Notes: generated by a model from the sequence alone, not told the origin. A stretch of 64,000 nucleotides of DNA from Cladophialophora immunda (GCF_000835495.1 NW_015622542.1:2440485-2504484), one strand, 5' to 3'; counted from the stretch's first letter, positions 20,193 through 31,630 are shown. Program-made: numbers and translations.

Positions 20193-22082
20193 TTAATTGT
20201 GCACCCTCGACATCATGCTACCCATCATCTGGTCTCCATGGTCGCGGTATACCTGATCAATCTCGGCCTGGTAGACTCGCGCCGCCCCCTTGCGGCGCAA
20301 ACTGCCCTTTGACGTGCGAGGAAGAGGCTTCTCTCGCGTGACGTAGATAACATGCGTCTTGGCGAGCTTTGCAATTAGGGGTGCCTCAACGTTGACCTTG
20401 TCGATCAGGAGGTCTATTTCACTGCGCAGCCGCGCCGCGTCTTGCCCTCCGCGCTCCATATCCCTTAGACCCTCGTCCGTCAGCTCAATCAATGTGATTG
20501 CTTGTTGGTGCCTGTCTCCCCACAACAGCACCTCCTGGATCCGGTCATGGCTGTGCTGAATCCTGGCCTCGATGCCCGCAGGGTGAAATTTGATGCCGTG
20601 GCCAAAGAGGATCAGGTCGTCGACTCGACCTGCGAATTTCCATGTATTGGGTCGACGCGGATGAGGCGCGAAGAGATCGCCTGTCGCGTATTCATTCAAG
20701 TCCGGGAATGTTTGGAAGATGGTCTGCCGAGATGCGGCTGTAGGATCCTCAAAACGGACTATAACCGGTTCGTACAGCGTGTTGGCGGCCGGCTGTAACT
20801 TCGAGTCACTGTCGATCGGTGGTTGATTGTCGCTGTCGGCCGCTACGGGCCGCCATTCAATGCCCATATGGCATGCATCTACCGATACATACTCCATATC
20901 CTCCGTGCCTACTTGATACAGAGCCCACCACCCGCTCTCGGTCGCGCCAAAGAATTGAGTAAAGGTAGTGTTCTTGAGGCGGGTTGTAAGGATGGTTGCG
21001 GCTCGAGGTGACAGTACGCCTGGGGGCACAATTAGCTATATAGGAAATTCGAATCGTAATTGCTCGATCTTACCACCGCCATATGTGATGCTGGATAATG
21101 GGCTTAGCCTGGCAAGATCTTGTTCCGAGGACGCATACTTCTCTAGCAGCGCTGGAGCACAGAAGATGCAGTCTCCGTTACCATACTCAACAGCGTCGAG
21201 CAAGTCCGATGCATTCATGCTCCGGTCCGAAGGTCCAAAGACGTAAACGGTCTTGCCAAAGACAGTAAAACACATAAGGATTATGACGCTGATGACATGA
21301 AAGGGGGCAAATGGTACAATCAGTCGCCCCGCTGTAACGTTGATGGGGTTGAGCCTGCGGAAACCAGGGCCTCCACACTGACACTCCTCAGGCAGCTGGG
21401 TAATTTGGTCATTGGCCGCCATCTGAGCATGTGTGATGCGAATGGGCTTTGGGAGGCCGGTGGTACCTGAACTGTGCAAGATCAAGAAAGTATCTCGGGC
21501 AGCTTGGTCGAAAGTTTTGGGCATCGGGTACTTGTCTGCGGGAGAAGGGTCAAGGAGCTCATCCAACTCCGGGCAGACGGCATGGTTCATGGAGCGAGCA
21601 GCTAATATGTCCGAGACGTCCACGCCTTCTGCAGACAAGAAAAGATGGCATTTGCATAGTTGGAGCAGATTCAAGTGGGCTGCAAGGCTGTTGATGTGGG
21701 AGGAAAACAGAACCTGGCGGCAAAAGCATCGGTGAGCGACGGTTTGACCTAGAAATGGCTGAAGCAACAGTCGCTCTCACCTTACCTGATAGCCAGTTTT
21801 GGCGGCTGCCATGGCCAAGATGTGATATCTCATGTCAGACTTGCCGACATAAGCCAGAGTTGGAGAATCGGCCGAGTGGCCAAAGGTCGACTCGATGAAC
21901 CATGCAGCGCGGTTGATGGCATTGGCAAAACTGCGAAACGAGACATCTCTATAACCATGGGATAGATTGGATGATAAAGGAATCGAAGCCCACGGTCTGG
22001 TCGGGTCGTTTTCCGCGATTTCATCTATGGCGTCGGGGAAGAGACGGCGACCGGGAGGAGGAGTGGTTGAGTCTGCAGGCAT
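20193..22082 (-). CDS. Stand-alone adenylation-domain enzyme (NRPS-like, truncated)
   Basis: Three exons, complement of 20193-21019, 21074-21713 and 21786-22082, giving 587 residues. Introns are 54 nt (21020-21073) and 72 nt (21714-21785). The order of ANL-superfamily motifs is complete: LILHSSGTTGLPKPI (A3), FFGATESGW (A5), YATGDLF (A7), GRVDDLILFGHGIKFHP (A8) and LPRTSKGS with the A10 lysine. It should activate a carboxylic acid as an acyl-AMP. The sequence resembles the A domain of fungal NRPS-like carboxylate reductases and related enzymes. Those continue into a carrier (T) domain and a reductase or thioesterase; here translation stops right after A10 (SRVHN), and the following 150 bp hold no T domain. 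The start is the ATG at 22082, with an upstream in-frame ATG at 22103 possible. Divergent from the glucoamylase. Confidence 0.83.
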
Positions 22083-23038
22083 TTTCACGGACACCCAATG
22101 CACAGTATAGAGAGAGAGAAAGAGAGGAGAGGGGCTGATGACATGGCAAGGGGCATTTTATACAATGTATCCAATGGGTGACTGGAGGCCTGGAGGAGAG
22201 GACGGACGAGAAGCACACCGAGCGATCCGGGGTTCTGGGATGGTGCTTGCAGGGGCAGATGCCGGTGTACTGTAGGTGCAGATGCAAGTGCTGGCTGCGA
22301 CGCTGCGCATCTCGGGCGACTCCCCCCTCTCTCCAACAGAATAGATCTGAGCATCGCAACAAGGGGCAGCTAGAAGAGTAATCCAAGAAGCCAGGAGGAT
22401 ACAGAGCTCAACACACCTGTTTTCTCAGAGAATACGATATACATAATTGAGGCCCAGTGAGTGAGACGGAAGTGAGATGAAAGTGAAAAGACTTGGCGCC
22501 AACATGCCGTGGGCCGGTGCCTAGTGCCTGGTAGTGCCTGCCCGTGTCTGCCTGTGACGTCAACAGTGCCTTCCACCCACCAGACTCACCACTCGCTCTG
22601 CTGCTGCTGGCAATTAATTTCCTCCACCATCAGCAACCGCCATCAACCTGCAGCCAATGCCCGCTGCTGGCCACCGTCTTCTACGTACAATTAATCTGTG
22701 AATGTCGCCCCTGGTGGGCCAATGCCCAATGCCCAATGCCCTCTCGCTTTCTTACTCATTCTCGCATCGGAGCTCCGTTACTTCCCCAGATCTGGCCTAT
22801 TCGTACAGCTCGAAAACTTCCTCTGTTGCATGCTTCACCGTCTAAAATTGTCCCCAATACGCACCTGCATAAGCTCCGTCCTACGCAGGTCGAAGACGCC
22901 TTGCAGCTTGACAATGAAGCCGTCATCATCATAGCCCCAAGTCACAGCCTGCTGCCGTTCTCTTTCTCCTTCTCTATCTTCCTCCCTGTACTAGAACAGC
23001 TGGTGCTACATTGCTCATCTGCCTTCGCCCTCGTCACA
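22083..23038. other. Divergent promoter region (A-domain / glucoamylase)
   Basis: Between two divergently transcribed genes. An (AG)n-rich run lies at 22109-22135 just before the A-domain ATG, and a C/T-rich stretch precedes the glucoamylase ATG. CreA-type consensus matches (SYGGRG) occur at 22227-22232 (CCGGGG) and, inverted, at 22784-22789 (CCCCAG). They fit carbon repression of a glucoamylase, but such hexamers are common by chance. No coding gene seen. Confidence 0.4.
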
Positions 23039-25081
23039 ATGCTGTGTTCCTCACTGCTGCTGGCGAGTCTCTTGACTCTCACCGCATCATCTCCTTCCCT
23101 GGACAGACGACAAGCTTCCTTGTCCACATTTGTTTCCCAGGAGCAAGCCATCGCCATCCAAGGTGTCCTAGCCAATATCGGAGGCCTCAACTCCAGTCTG
23201 GTTCCAGGTGCCAGCCCTGGGGTTGTCGTCGCGTCTCCCTCCACAGTCAATCCAAGTGGGTTTCACTGCCTCTTTGTAGTCCAACGGGAAGAGTGCGGAC
23301 ACGCTGATATGTGCGCGCAGATTACTTCTACACCTGGACCCGTGACTCGGCCTTGACCTACAGAATGCTCATTGAGGAACTGATCTTCGGTAACTTGACC
23401 CTCAGAAAAACCATCGAGGACTATACCGCTGCCCAGGCCATTGTGCAGACTGTCACCAACCCCTCGGGCTCGCTATGGCCAGCAGGTGACGGCCTCGGGG
23501 AGGCCAAGTTCTACACCAATCTGACCAGATTCGACGGTACTTGGGGTAGGCCACAGCGTGATGGTCCCGCCTTGAGAGCCATTACATTTATGGAACTGGC
23601 CCCTGTCTTATTCAACTTGAACGAAACAGCTCTATACAAACAGATCTATTGGCCACTGGTCCTCAACGACCTCAGATACGTGGGTCAGTATTGGAACCAG
23701 GTAAGTCATTCGGCATTCTGTCAACCAACTGCTCCGTTCAGCTAAGTTCTCAATCGCTTCAGACTGGCTACGATCTCTGGGAAGAAGTCCACGGCTCGTC
23801 TTTCTTCACCCTCGCCAATCAGCACCGCGCTCTTGTCCAAGGAGCTCTCTTGGCGAGACAGCTCAACACGACCTGTCAACCATGCGCGCAGGCCCCTCAA
23901 ATCCTCTGCTTTTTGCAAAACAATTTCTGGAATGCCACAGGAGGATACCTTACGGCCGATGTGAATGTCAACAACGTTGTCCGAAGTGGTATCAACTCGG
24001 ATCCCATCCTGGCGAGCATTTCGGTTTTTGATGCGAACGCTACTTGCAATGCTAGCGGTAAGCAATTCCTGGTATTTACAGGTTCTGTTTCTTTCTTCTG
24101 ACCAATCCCTCTTTAGACTTCCAGCCGTGCAACTCAAAGATGCTTGCCACACACAAAGTCCTGGTCGACAGCTTCCGCAGTCTCTACCCGATTAACAACA
24201 ACGCGCAGCCTCCTAACGCGGTCCTGATCGGCAGATACCCCGAGGACACCTATTATGGCGGAAACCCTTGGGCACTGTGCACACTGGGCGCCGCAGAAAT
24301 GCTGTACGATGCAGTCCACCAGATCAGAACTGTCGGGCAACTCACAGTCGACAAGTACAGCCTTCCCTTCTTCAAAGATCTCTCTCCCACCATCAGCGTC
24401 GGAAGCTATACGGGAGACGTACTGAACCAAATCTTGGTCAACATGACAACTTATGCGGACGGCTTTGTCTCTGCGGTCCAGCCACATCTGCCCCCCAACG
24501 GCAGCATCTCGGAACAATTCGACCGCACCACCGGCTTTTCCACCTCGGCATCCAAGTTGACGTGGTCATTCGCCTCCTTCGTCACCATGTCACGCCGTCG
24601 GGCAGGTCAATTCCCCTTGAGCTGGGGCGCCTCGAATCCATTGGCCAACACGAACCTCACAAGCTCCCAATGTCGCGGAACGAGCTTCAACGCCACGGGG
24701 AACTATACCCCGGCCCTCGCGGCTGGCGCCCCGAACGTCACGAAAGACTGTGAATCGGAGGTGATCTTCAGCGTCAACGCCACGACAGCATTTGGCCAGA
24801 ACATCTTCATCCTGGGCAACGTCACGAAGCTGGGGGGCGCACTGAACAACGCCGACGACATCATCCTGCCGCTGAACCCGGGCAACTACACCTCCACCAC
24901 GCCACAGTGGTACGTCGATTTGTGGTTGAAGGCCGGCCAGACCGTCGCGTACCAGTACGTCCTGCAGAACGGCGCGCAGTGGGTGTTTGAACAGCACCCT
25001 GTGCGGACACTGCGTGTTGGCGCGTGTGGAAGCGGGCGCATCGCCCGGGCGAACGACGCGGCTACTTTTCCTTCTTCTTAG
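23039..25081 (+). CDS. glaA: Secreted glucoamylase, GH15 with C-terminal CBM20
   Basis: Four exons: 23039-23255, 23321-23700, 23763-24057 and 24117-25081, giving 618 residues. Introns are 65, 62 and 59 nt. A signal peptide (CSSLLLASLLTLTA) is followed by a dibasic site, LDRRQ, suited to Kex2 processing. The GH15 domain shows NYFYTWTRDSAL, YDLWEEVHGSSFF (general acid Glu206) and SEQFDRTTG (general base Glu). There are many N-glycosylation sequons. It releases glucose from starch ends outside the cell. After a short linker, the C-terminal ~100 residues resemble a CBM20 starch-binding domain (QNIFILGNVTKLG, QWYVDLWLKAGQTVAYQY). The usual LGxW tryptophan is replaced (LGGAL), and the tail beyond the last strand is unlike the family. 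The start ATG gives the only good signal peptide. Confidence 0.92.
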
Positions 25082-25949
25082 GAAGGAGAAGGGCGATGGG
25101 AAGTAACAACGGTCCAAAAAGGGGAGGCGGCCACGCACCGAGGAGGGGAGCTGTAATCGCAGAAGGAGGATGGTCCGTCCACCAAGGATCAGAAATCACA
25201 AGCACAACTATACTTTTGAGGGGTTGTTGTGTTGATAGGAATGAAAAGGGACTCACGACCGACCACCTAATTACCAGAGAAGCACCTCCATCACTATCAT
25301 CCTCAAGCGTTCCATGCACCACCGTATATGTGCAAAGGTCCACAATGGTGGAAGGACATAGCTCTAGCGATGTAGCATATCATGCCATGGCGCAGCTCAG
25401 CACAGCACAGCAAAGCAAAGCCTACCTAGGTGAGATACTAGCTAGTATAGCATCTCCCTGCAATACGGCGCAGAACTCAGCCTCGCCCCCATCCAGGTAT
25501 CAATGATATCCACAATCCCTCGGAGCAATACAGGATGCGCGTTGAAGAAGAATATATACTCGGTTCGAATGGAGTTCTCAGATTGAGACTTTGTTCTGGC
25601 CATTGATGATTGTCTACCCTGATACCTTCCATTCTAGATGTTTCTGTGTGGTTGTTTGTGTCCTTGACTTGCCCTACTTGCTCTGGTTTTGGAGTGCTGC
25701 CATCCATTGGCCCCCATCGAGTCTTTGGTTGGTCCATCCATCTCATCCCTCAAAACTGGCGGAGTTTGACCATTGGTGTTCCTCTTGCCCTGTTTACTCT
25801 TTTCCCCTGACGAGACAGACGTAGAGAAGGTCTCTGCTCTCACACACACACTCTCTCTCGTCCAATGGACACGCTACTCTCCAATCTCAATCCCTCACTC
25901 CCGGGGAGAACGGCTCGTGCAGGAAAAGAAAGAGGCAGGGGGGGAGTGT
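25082..25949. other. Intergenic, convergent 3' flanks
   Basis: It lies between the ends of the glucoamylase and aldo/keto reductase genes. It contains a short CAGCACAGCACAGCAAAGCAAAG-type repeat near 25396-25420 and a CCTAGG palindrome at 25425-25430. No gene seen. Confidence 0.5.
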
Positions 25950-27370
25950 TTACGAATGGCCAACAATGGGCTTGGGCTTGTAGGGTTCCTCGAGGTACTT
26001 CATCTCGTCCTCGGTCAGGACCTTGCCGCGGACGGCGACGGCCTCGTCGAGGCGGGCCAGGTTGCTGAAGCCGACGATGGGGATGGTGCCCTTCTGGATG
26101 ATCCAGGCCAGGGCGACGTGCGACATCTTCCAGCCCTTCTTGTCCGCCAGCTCCATGACGCGCTTGATGATCTCGCGGTCCGCCGGGTCCAGGCCGCCGA
26201 ACATCGGGTTGCCCTTCATGCTCTCCTCGCGCACCGTGGCCTCGGAGCCCAGCGGCCGCGCCAGCAGGCCGCGGTACAGCGGCGCCCAGGGGATCAGGCC
26301 CACGCCCGTCTCGTGGCAGTAGGGGTTCATCTCGCGCTCCTCCTCGCGGTAGCACAGCGAGTAGTGGTTCTGCATCGACACGAACTTGGTCCACCCGTGC
26401 ACGTCGGCGCAGTTCTGCATCTTGGCGAATTGGTACGCCCACATGCTGCTTGCACCTGCAGAGCGAGAGAAAAAGATTAGTCCAGGGGACGAAAGTGGGG
26501 AGGAGGGGGAAGAGGACGTGGAGTAAAGGGGATGTGGTGGGATTGCGCACCAATGTATCGAACCTTGCCCGCCTGCACGAGGTCGTGCAAAGCCTTCATG
26601 GTTTCCTCGACCGGCACAGTCCGATCAAAGCGGTGGATCTGGAGTACGTCAAGATAGCTCGTGCCCAGCCTCTCCAAGCTCGCCTCCACGGCATTGAAGA
26701 TGGCCGCACGGCTCAGACCGCCCTGGTTGACGTAGTCTTTGCTCTTCTTGATCTGATCGGGGTACTTGATGTGCACAACGGCAGGCTCCTCGCCGACGGT
26801 GCCGAAGCATTTGCTGAGAAGGACCAGTTTATGACGGGGGATGTTGTGCTTCTTGATGACCCGGCCGATCATGCGCTCTGACTTGCCATTCGAATACACG
26901 TTGGCGGTGTCCCAGCTGTTGAGGCCTCGGTCGTAGGCGCCCTTGAGCAGCTTTTCCACCTCTGCCTCATCGTCGATGACCCATGGTTGCCAGTCTTTGT
27001 GACCTGTGGTTTTCGAAAGGGGGAGAAAAATGAGTTAGTGGTTTGGTTTCTCTCTCTTCACTCGGAAGCGTGCGTAGATGAAAGATTTGCGGAAGGGACA
27101 GCAGTGCAGGGTTCCCTTGGAGCTTTTCAATCGCTCTTTTCACTGACTACGTCTGCTGGCTCTTGAATGGATGTGACCTTCAGTTCACAGCAGGGTGATG
27201 ACACTATTTAGGCTCGCCAGAAGAGAAGCAGAGACTCTGGACTCACCAAAGGACATGGCGCCTAGGATGGGGATGGAAACTCTCAGGCCAGAAGCGCCGA
27301 GTTGGACATAGCTGACCTTTGTGTTGTCCAAGCTCTCCCGGAGCGATCGAGGCATACCGGCGTCACCCAT
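25950..27370 (-). CDS. Aldo/keto reductase (AKR9-like)
   Basis: Three exons, complement of 25950-26455, 26551-27003 and 27247-27370, giving 360 residues. Introns are 95 and 243 nt. The first exon has [21 protein letters not shown]. Next come [15 protein letters not shown] with the catalytic Tyr and its Asp, LVLLSKCFG with the catalytic Lys, and [11 protein letters not shown] with the His. NADPH-binding features are near the C-terminus ([18 protein letters not shown]). Length and motifs match the fungal AKR9 group, which includes the versiconal hemiacetal acetate reductase and aryl-alcohol dehydrogenase types. It would reduce aldehydes or ketones in the cytosol. The catalytic tetrad is complete. 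The last exon is GC-rich, giving spurious antisense frames. The substrate cannot be inferred from neighbours. Confidence 0.87.
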
Positions 27371-28601
27371 CTTTACGTTTGTCGAAGCGTTTCAGGGGAT
27401 TGGATAGACTAGGCTGTTGTATCGAGGGGGAAAGGTGATTTGTAATGGAGATGGCGTGCACAGCAAAGGATCAGAACACTACTGTCTAAGACTCGGTTCG
27501 TCGAAGGGGGGCGGGGGAACTTGCGCTTGGTGGGAGGGGAGGGGACAAAAGTGTCGGATCTCTTCTTGCGTCTTTTTTCCCACGAGGTGTGTTTGGGAGC
27601 AGAGCCCACGAATATATACCTTGTTACCTCGTCTCGTCACCGGTGGGAGGCCGGTCGGTCGCGATGAATTCAGGATAATATCGAGTGGAAAATTGCAGGG
27701 CGGATCCCTATCCCTCACACACTGGCTGGCCAACGGGCACGGGCATCGACGTCGCAATTGCCGTGTGAGGACCAGTTCGTTCGTAGTCTCGCGTCCAGGG
27801 TGTTGGGATTGTGCCCATTCCTCGAGCTCCCTGGTTCCCCGCAGCGCTCTCGGCTATGCCAAGTGCGTGCTACCGGTTCGGTCGGGGAGGGTTTGGGCCA
27901 TTGGAGAAAGGTGCGCGAGGGAGCAAGGGGGACTGGCTGCGGTCCAGTGAGAAGTGAGAGAGCTGCAGAGGATGGACGGGCTGCGAGAAGGACGCAGAGG
28001 GTGTGGCGCCCTGATTCGGTATTAGCGGACTTAGGTCGAGATAAAATCCATCTGCTCACCGTCAACCGTCACCGTCACCGGCTCGTTCAGCCCGTCAGGG
28101 CCAAGGTGTAAGGTGTAATTCATGGTTCGATGGGTGATGGGCTGGGTGGACGGAATCTACCGTCCAATGATGGCGCTGTAGTCACAGAGGCAGATGTCGT
28201 GGTTGGAGAAGAAAGAAGGACAAGATATAGCATTACGAAGCACAGCCTTGGACGCCCTCGTCACATGCTCCCTCCAGCCCATGGAAATCCCCAGATCATC
28301 ACATAAACTGCTCGCAATACCAAATCATCAATACGTGCCCTAATGATACAGGTGCGTAGGTATAGACGGAGATGCGAAAACTCCTTTTTCTTCGTTTTCC
28401 CAAAACAAACCCCAACCACGATCACAACACCCAAGTCAGCGCTTACACTCGTAGCCTGCCTCTTCAACCCGATCCATATGCAAAAACTCCATACCATGAC
28501 AAGCCTGGGTCGACGCATCATTTCTTCGGTCATGTCTCATTCTTTTTCTCTGCTTTGGCCAGTGGTGTAGCTCGGACTCCATTATGCCCCCCGCCAGCTC
28601 A
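27371..28601. other. Intergenic upstream of aldo/keto reductase
   Basis: A promoter region of 1.2 kb with a TATA-like aatatatac near 27610. Short frames exist on both strands; none has splice signals or motifs that support a gene. The right part is the 3' flank of the E3 ligase gene. Confidence 0.5.
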
Positions 28602-30752
28602 TCATCTGTGTCCGATTAAGTCCATTGCATCTTCCTCTTCCTCTCCATCCTCCTCCATTGGCTCGTCACGCTCACTCTCGGACTCGGACTCTGATTCAAC
28701 CTCCGCCGCGTCGTGTTGCCGGGGTGAGTTGGGCCGACCCCAGAAATCGAGGTCATCGTCATCGTTATCCATAGATGTTGTTCGGCGGTTAGGTGTTTCG
28801 GGTGTACCTGGTGCTCGTTGCCCGGTACCAAAATAACTCCCGACCACCGGGGAAACAGATCGTGCCGAGCGAGCTGTGGGTGAGTGAGGCAGAAGCCAAG
28901 AGGACCGGCTTCTGGGAGTATTGGACGCTGTTCCTATGTCGATAGGATGAGGGACGGCTTGGTTTGACGCTCTTACTATATCCACAGGCTGAGTCGCTTG
29001 CTCTGTCGGAGTGTGGCTCTGACTGGCTGTCAAGGCTGCTTCAGAGGTTCCTGCTTGCTGCGCTCGTTCCTGTTGCTCCTGTAGTTGTGGGGTTTCTTCA
29101 GCCCCCAGGAGCTCCAGCTGAGTTGTATTATACGATTCGCAGATTGTGCATTTCAGTCCCAGCCAGTGATATTTGGTCACGCTGCGGCTATTGCAATCGT
29201 TGCAAAAGATATAGGCTCGATTGTCTCGATACTCTTCCGGCATCGGTTGCTCTTCAATGTGCCGGTCCAGGCGCCGAAATTGGCTCTCCATGTTGGCAAT
29301 GCTCTTGGAACAGATCGGGCATTTGTAGCTAGTATTACACCACTCGGAGAAACAAGACTCGTGGATGCTGTGACCGCAGCGCATGAACGCGACTGGTTTA
29401 TTCGACGTAAACATATACTCACCACAGATGGGGCAGTCACACTTGGTGCTCTTTTCAATGCACTTGTGGGTGCTTTCGGCCTGGATGGACATGCAAGCCG
29501 CACATGTCTTGCAGTGGAAGAAGTCCTTGCCCAAACCCTCACCGAGTCGACAAATACCACAGTCGTCACAATGGTAGATGGACTTTTCGGGATCATTGTT
29601 CCACAATATGCAGATGGGGCAGTAATAGCACGCCGTTTGAACCTGACACGTTTTGCAGAACTGGCCAACGGCTTGTGGGGTGTTGCAAAGCATGCACAGC
29701 ATATTTTTGGTTTCTCGACGCGGCAGAGTATGATTTTCGGCCTCGTCGTGGCAGAGTCGGCAGGTATACCATCTTTCGCACACGTTGCATTGCATCTTGA
29801 CATTTCGCTTGTAATGGACACAGCCAAGCACGGGTTGAGAGATTTCACCCGACGAGTCCATGTCATCAGGATCAAGAGGTGCATAGGTCGGCAGGAGGGC
29901 TTCTGGAGTGAGGTTATAGTTGATCTCCTGGCCAGCCCCTGACATGGTCGAACTGGGTGATGCCGGTCTTTGAGACGGGTCCAGCGATCTGGACAACATG
30001 CCTTTGCCAGCGAGACCCTTCTGATACCGCTCCATCATCAACGTATGGACGAGCTTTGATTTCTCCGCAGCCGTGCCAGGGCCTGACCACACAGCGTTGA
30101 TCTTCTGTCGGAGAGCGCCCATTCCATCGTCTTCTGGTAGAGTTCCTGACCCATCCCTCCTCCGGCCGCCGCCATTCTCTTGTACGTCTTGCGTGCCCGC
30201 CACGTCTGCGATTCTTGACAAATCCCTCAGCGGATCAGATGCTGCATGAGGCCGCGCACTGTCTTCGTGGACGCGGGATCGATACGGCAGCTCATTGGCA
30301 GGATTCAGAGAGGTTTCGCTGTCCGTGCGAAGATTTTGGAGAGAGACGGGGCGCTGCGGCTGTGAAGCGTCGAGCTCGAGAGGAGGAAACTCGGTGGTCG
30401 AGGGCTCTTGTCGAAGAGAGGGCTCGGATGATGGTCGTCTCGAATCGTCCTCGGACTCTAAAGGAGGGGAGGGAATGGAGTCGAAGCTGTTCAGCTGATT
30501 GGCCCATAGCTGGATGGTCCTAGCTATGGATTGCACAGTGGTCTCTCTGTGCTCTGACTCTGGCTCGACGGCAGGGTCTTCGAGCGAAGGCGGAGGGGAG
30601 GTGTTCCAAAGGCGAGAAGGGCTCCAGCGTTGCAGGTCGGGCACGGCAGGGAAGAAACCGGGCGACTCTTCAGTGGTGCCGCTGAGGCGGGAGAATCGCC
30701 TCGCTTGGCGCAGGACAGGTTCGACAATGAACGAGGGGAGATATTCACTCAT
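28602..30752 (-). CDS. CHY/CTCHY/RING zinc-finger E3 ubiquitin ligase (Pirh2-like)
   Basis: A single exon of 716 codons. About 300 N-terminal residues are low-complexity and Ser/Pro-rich. A CHY zinc finger follows, opening GCVHYKRNVKMQCNVCERWY. Next is a CTCHY finger (YYCPICILWNN, YHCDDCGICRLGEG, FFHCKTCAACMS), then a RING finger (CDCPICGEYMF, MRCGHSIHESCF, YKCPIC), then a rubredoxin-like zinc ribbon (IFCNDCNSRS, LGLKCTICESYN). This is the domain order of RCHY1/Pirh2 and fungal orthologues. The C-terminal tail is Gln/Ser-rich and ends in a strongly acidic Glu/Asp run. It should transfer ubiquitin in nucleus or cytosol. All Cys/His ligands I could check are present. The N- and C-terminal extensions make it longer than animal Pirh2. 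Confidence 0.9.
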   Translation of the reverse strand: MSEYLPSFIVEPVLRQARRFSRLSGTTEESPGFFPAVPDLQRWSPSRLWNTSPPPSLEDPAVEPESEHRETTVQSIARTIQLWANQLNSFDSIPSPPLESEDDSRRPSSEPSLRQEPSTTEFPPLELDASQPQRPVSLQNLRTDSETSLNPANELPYRSRVHEDSARPHAASDPLRDLSRIADVAGTQDVQENGGGRRRDGSGTLPEDDGMGALRQKINAVWSGPGTAAEKSKLVHTLMMERYQKGLAGKGMLSRSLDPSQRPASPSSTMSGAGQEINYNLTPEALLPTYAPLDPDDMDSSGEISQPVLGCVHYKRNVKMQCNVCERWYTCRLCHDEAENHTLPRRETKNMLCMLCNTPQAVGQFCKTCQVQTACYYCPICILWNNDPEKSIYHCDDCGICRLGEGLGKDFFHCKTCAACMSIQAESTHKCIEKSTKCDCPICGEYMFTSNKPVAFMRCGHSIHESCFSEWCNTSYKCPICSKSIANMESQFRRLDRHIEEQPMPEEYRDNRAYIFCNDCNSRSVTKYHWLGLKCTICESYNTTQLELLGAEETPQLQEQQERAQQAGTSEAALTASQSHTPTEQATQPVDIVRASNQAVPHPIDIGTASNTPRSRSSWLLPHSPTARSARSVSPVVGSYFGTGQRAPGTPETPNRRTTSMDNDDDDLDFWGRPNSPRQHDAAEVESESESESERDEPMEEDGEEEEDAMDLIGHR

Positions 30753-31297
30753 TGAAGCCGAGAGATAAGCATGCTACAGTATGGATTTGAATTTGGCAAA
30801 CTGGAGTGTCTGTGTCTCGACCCAGACAAATAGGAAGGGCAGACGACCAGATTCGAGGCCCAGAATTACTGTAGGAGGCAAAGAGCAATGGAAATACGGG
30901 GAAAGGGGGTCATTGGTGCCAGACGAAGCCGGCCTGACGTCGTGGGAGGATGACTGGCACAGAGATGCTGCGGTTCAGTCGGAGGTTGACATGTGAGACT
31001 CTCCGGTGTTGTGGCACGTGCGTCAACATATCACAGCCTCGTCAGCCACTTACTCCACGCGAGCGCAAGGCTGAGAATCGGAGGAGGAACATACTGGCAC
31101 CAACCGAATACAAACACACTCTGGCAATGGGAGAAGGCCCTGCTGATTATTTCCCTTGTACACTATCCTTCCACTTGGACCCAGACAGACAGAATTCCAG
31201 TCACTTGTACGGGTTGCGCTGTACAAGATGGTCACTGACTCCACCGATCTGACCAGCCCTTGCAGAAGTACAACAGTCTGCCACACCCACACAAATT

Positions 31298-31317
31298 CAC
31301 ACACACACACACACACA
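31298..31317. repeat. (CA)10 microsatellite
   Basis: Ten uninterrupted CA dinucleotides. Confidence 0.95.
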
Positions 31318-31492
31318 TCACGATCCCCATGAAGAAAAATATACACAGTGAGAACAAAAACAATAGAAAAAAAGGGGATTCGAACCCCCCACCACCACCA
31401 CCACTCTCCCATTTGACAAAAACTTTTTCCATCAGCCCCGTCGAATGGGGGTGATGGGAAGTGAAACCCGCTGAATCGCAGCAGGTTTTTCC

Positions 31493-31630
31493 GCTCGGTC
31501 GGTCGGTCGGTCGCTCGTTCGTTCGTTCGATCGGTCGCTCGCTCGTTCGTTCGATTGATCGGTCGGTCGGCCGCTCGTTCGTTCGTTCGATTGATCGGTC
31601 GCTCGCTCGTTCATTCGGTCGCTCGGTCGC
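31493..31630. repeat. GGTC/GCTC/GTTC tetranucleotide satellite
   Basis: An imperfect array of 4-base units of the form GNTC (GGTC, GCTC, GTTC, GATC). It is organised as two ~60-base higher-order units (31501-31560 and 31561-31620) that match apart from a 4-base shift. On either strand it translates to Ser-Asn-Glu-Arg / Arg-Ser-Phe-Val type periodic peptides, which I take to be artefacts. Confidence 0.9.

Noticed and set aside
23309..23320. Alternative start of glucoamylase just before DYFYTW
   Set aside because: It would remove the signal peptide and N-terminal part of the GH15 domain; the 65-nt intron 23256-23320 joins both parts in frame with an Asn at the junction.
29085..29942. Plus-strand frame of ~285 codons
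   Set aside because: It lies opposite the zinc-finger core of the E3 ligase, whose Cys/His pattern is unambiguous on the minus strand.
31375..31392. GGGGATTCGAACCCCCC, a T-arm-like sequence suggesting a minus-strand tRNA
   Set aside because: No D-arm, anticodon arm or normal acceptor stem can be formed around it; flanks are poly-A and ACC repeats. At most a tRNA-like remnant.
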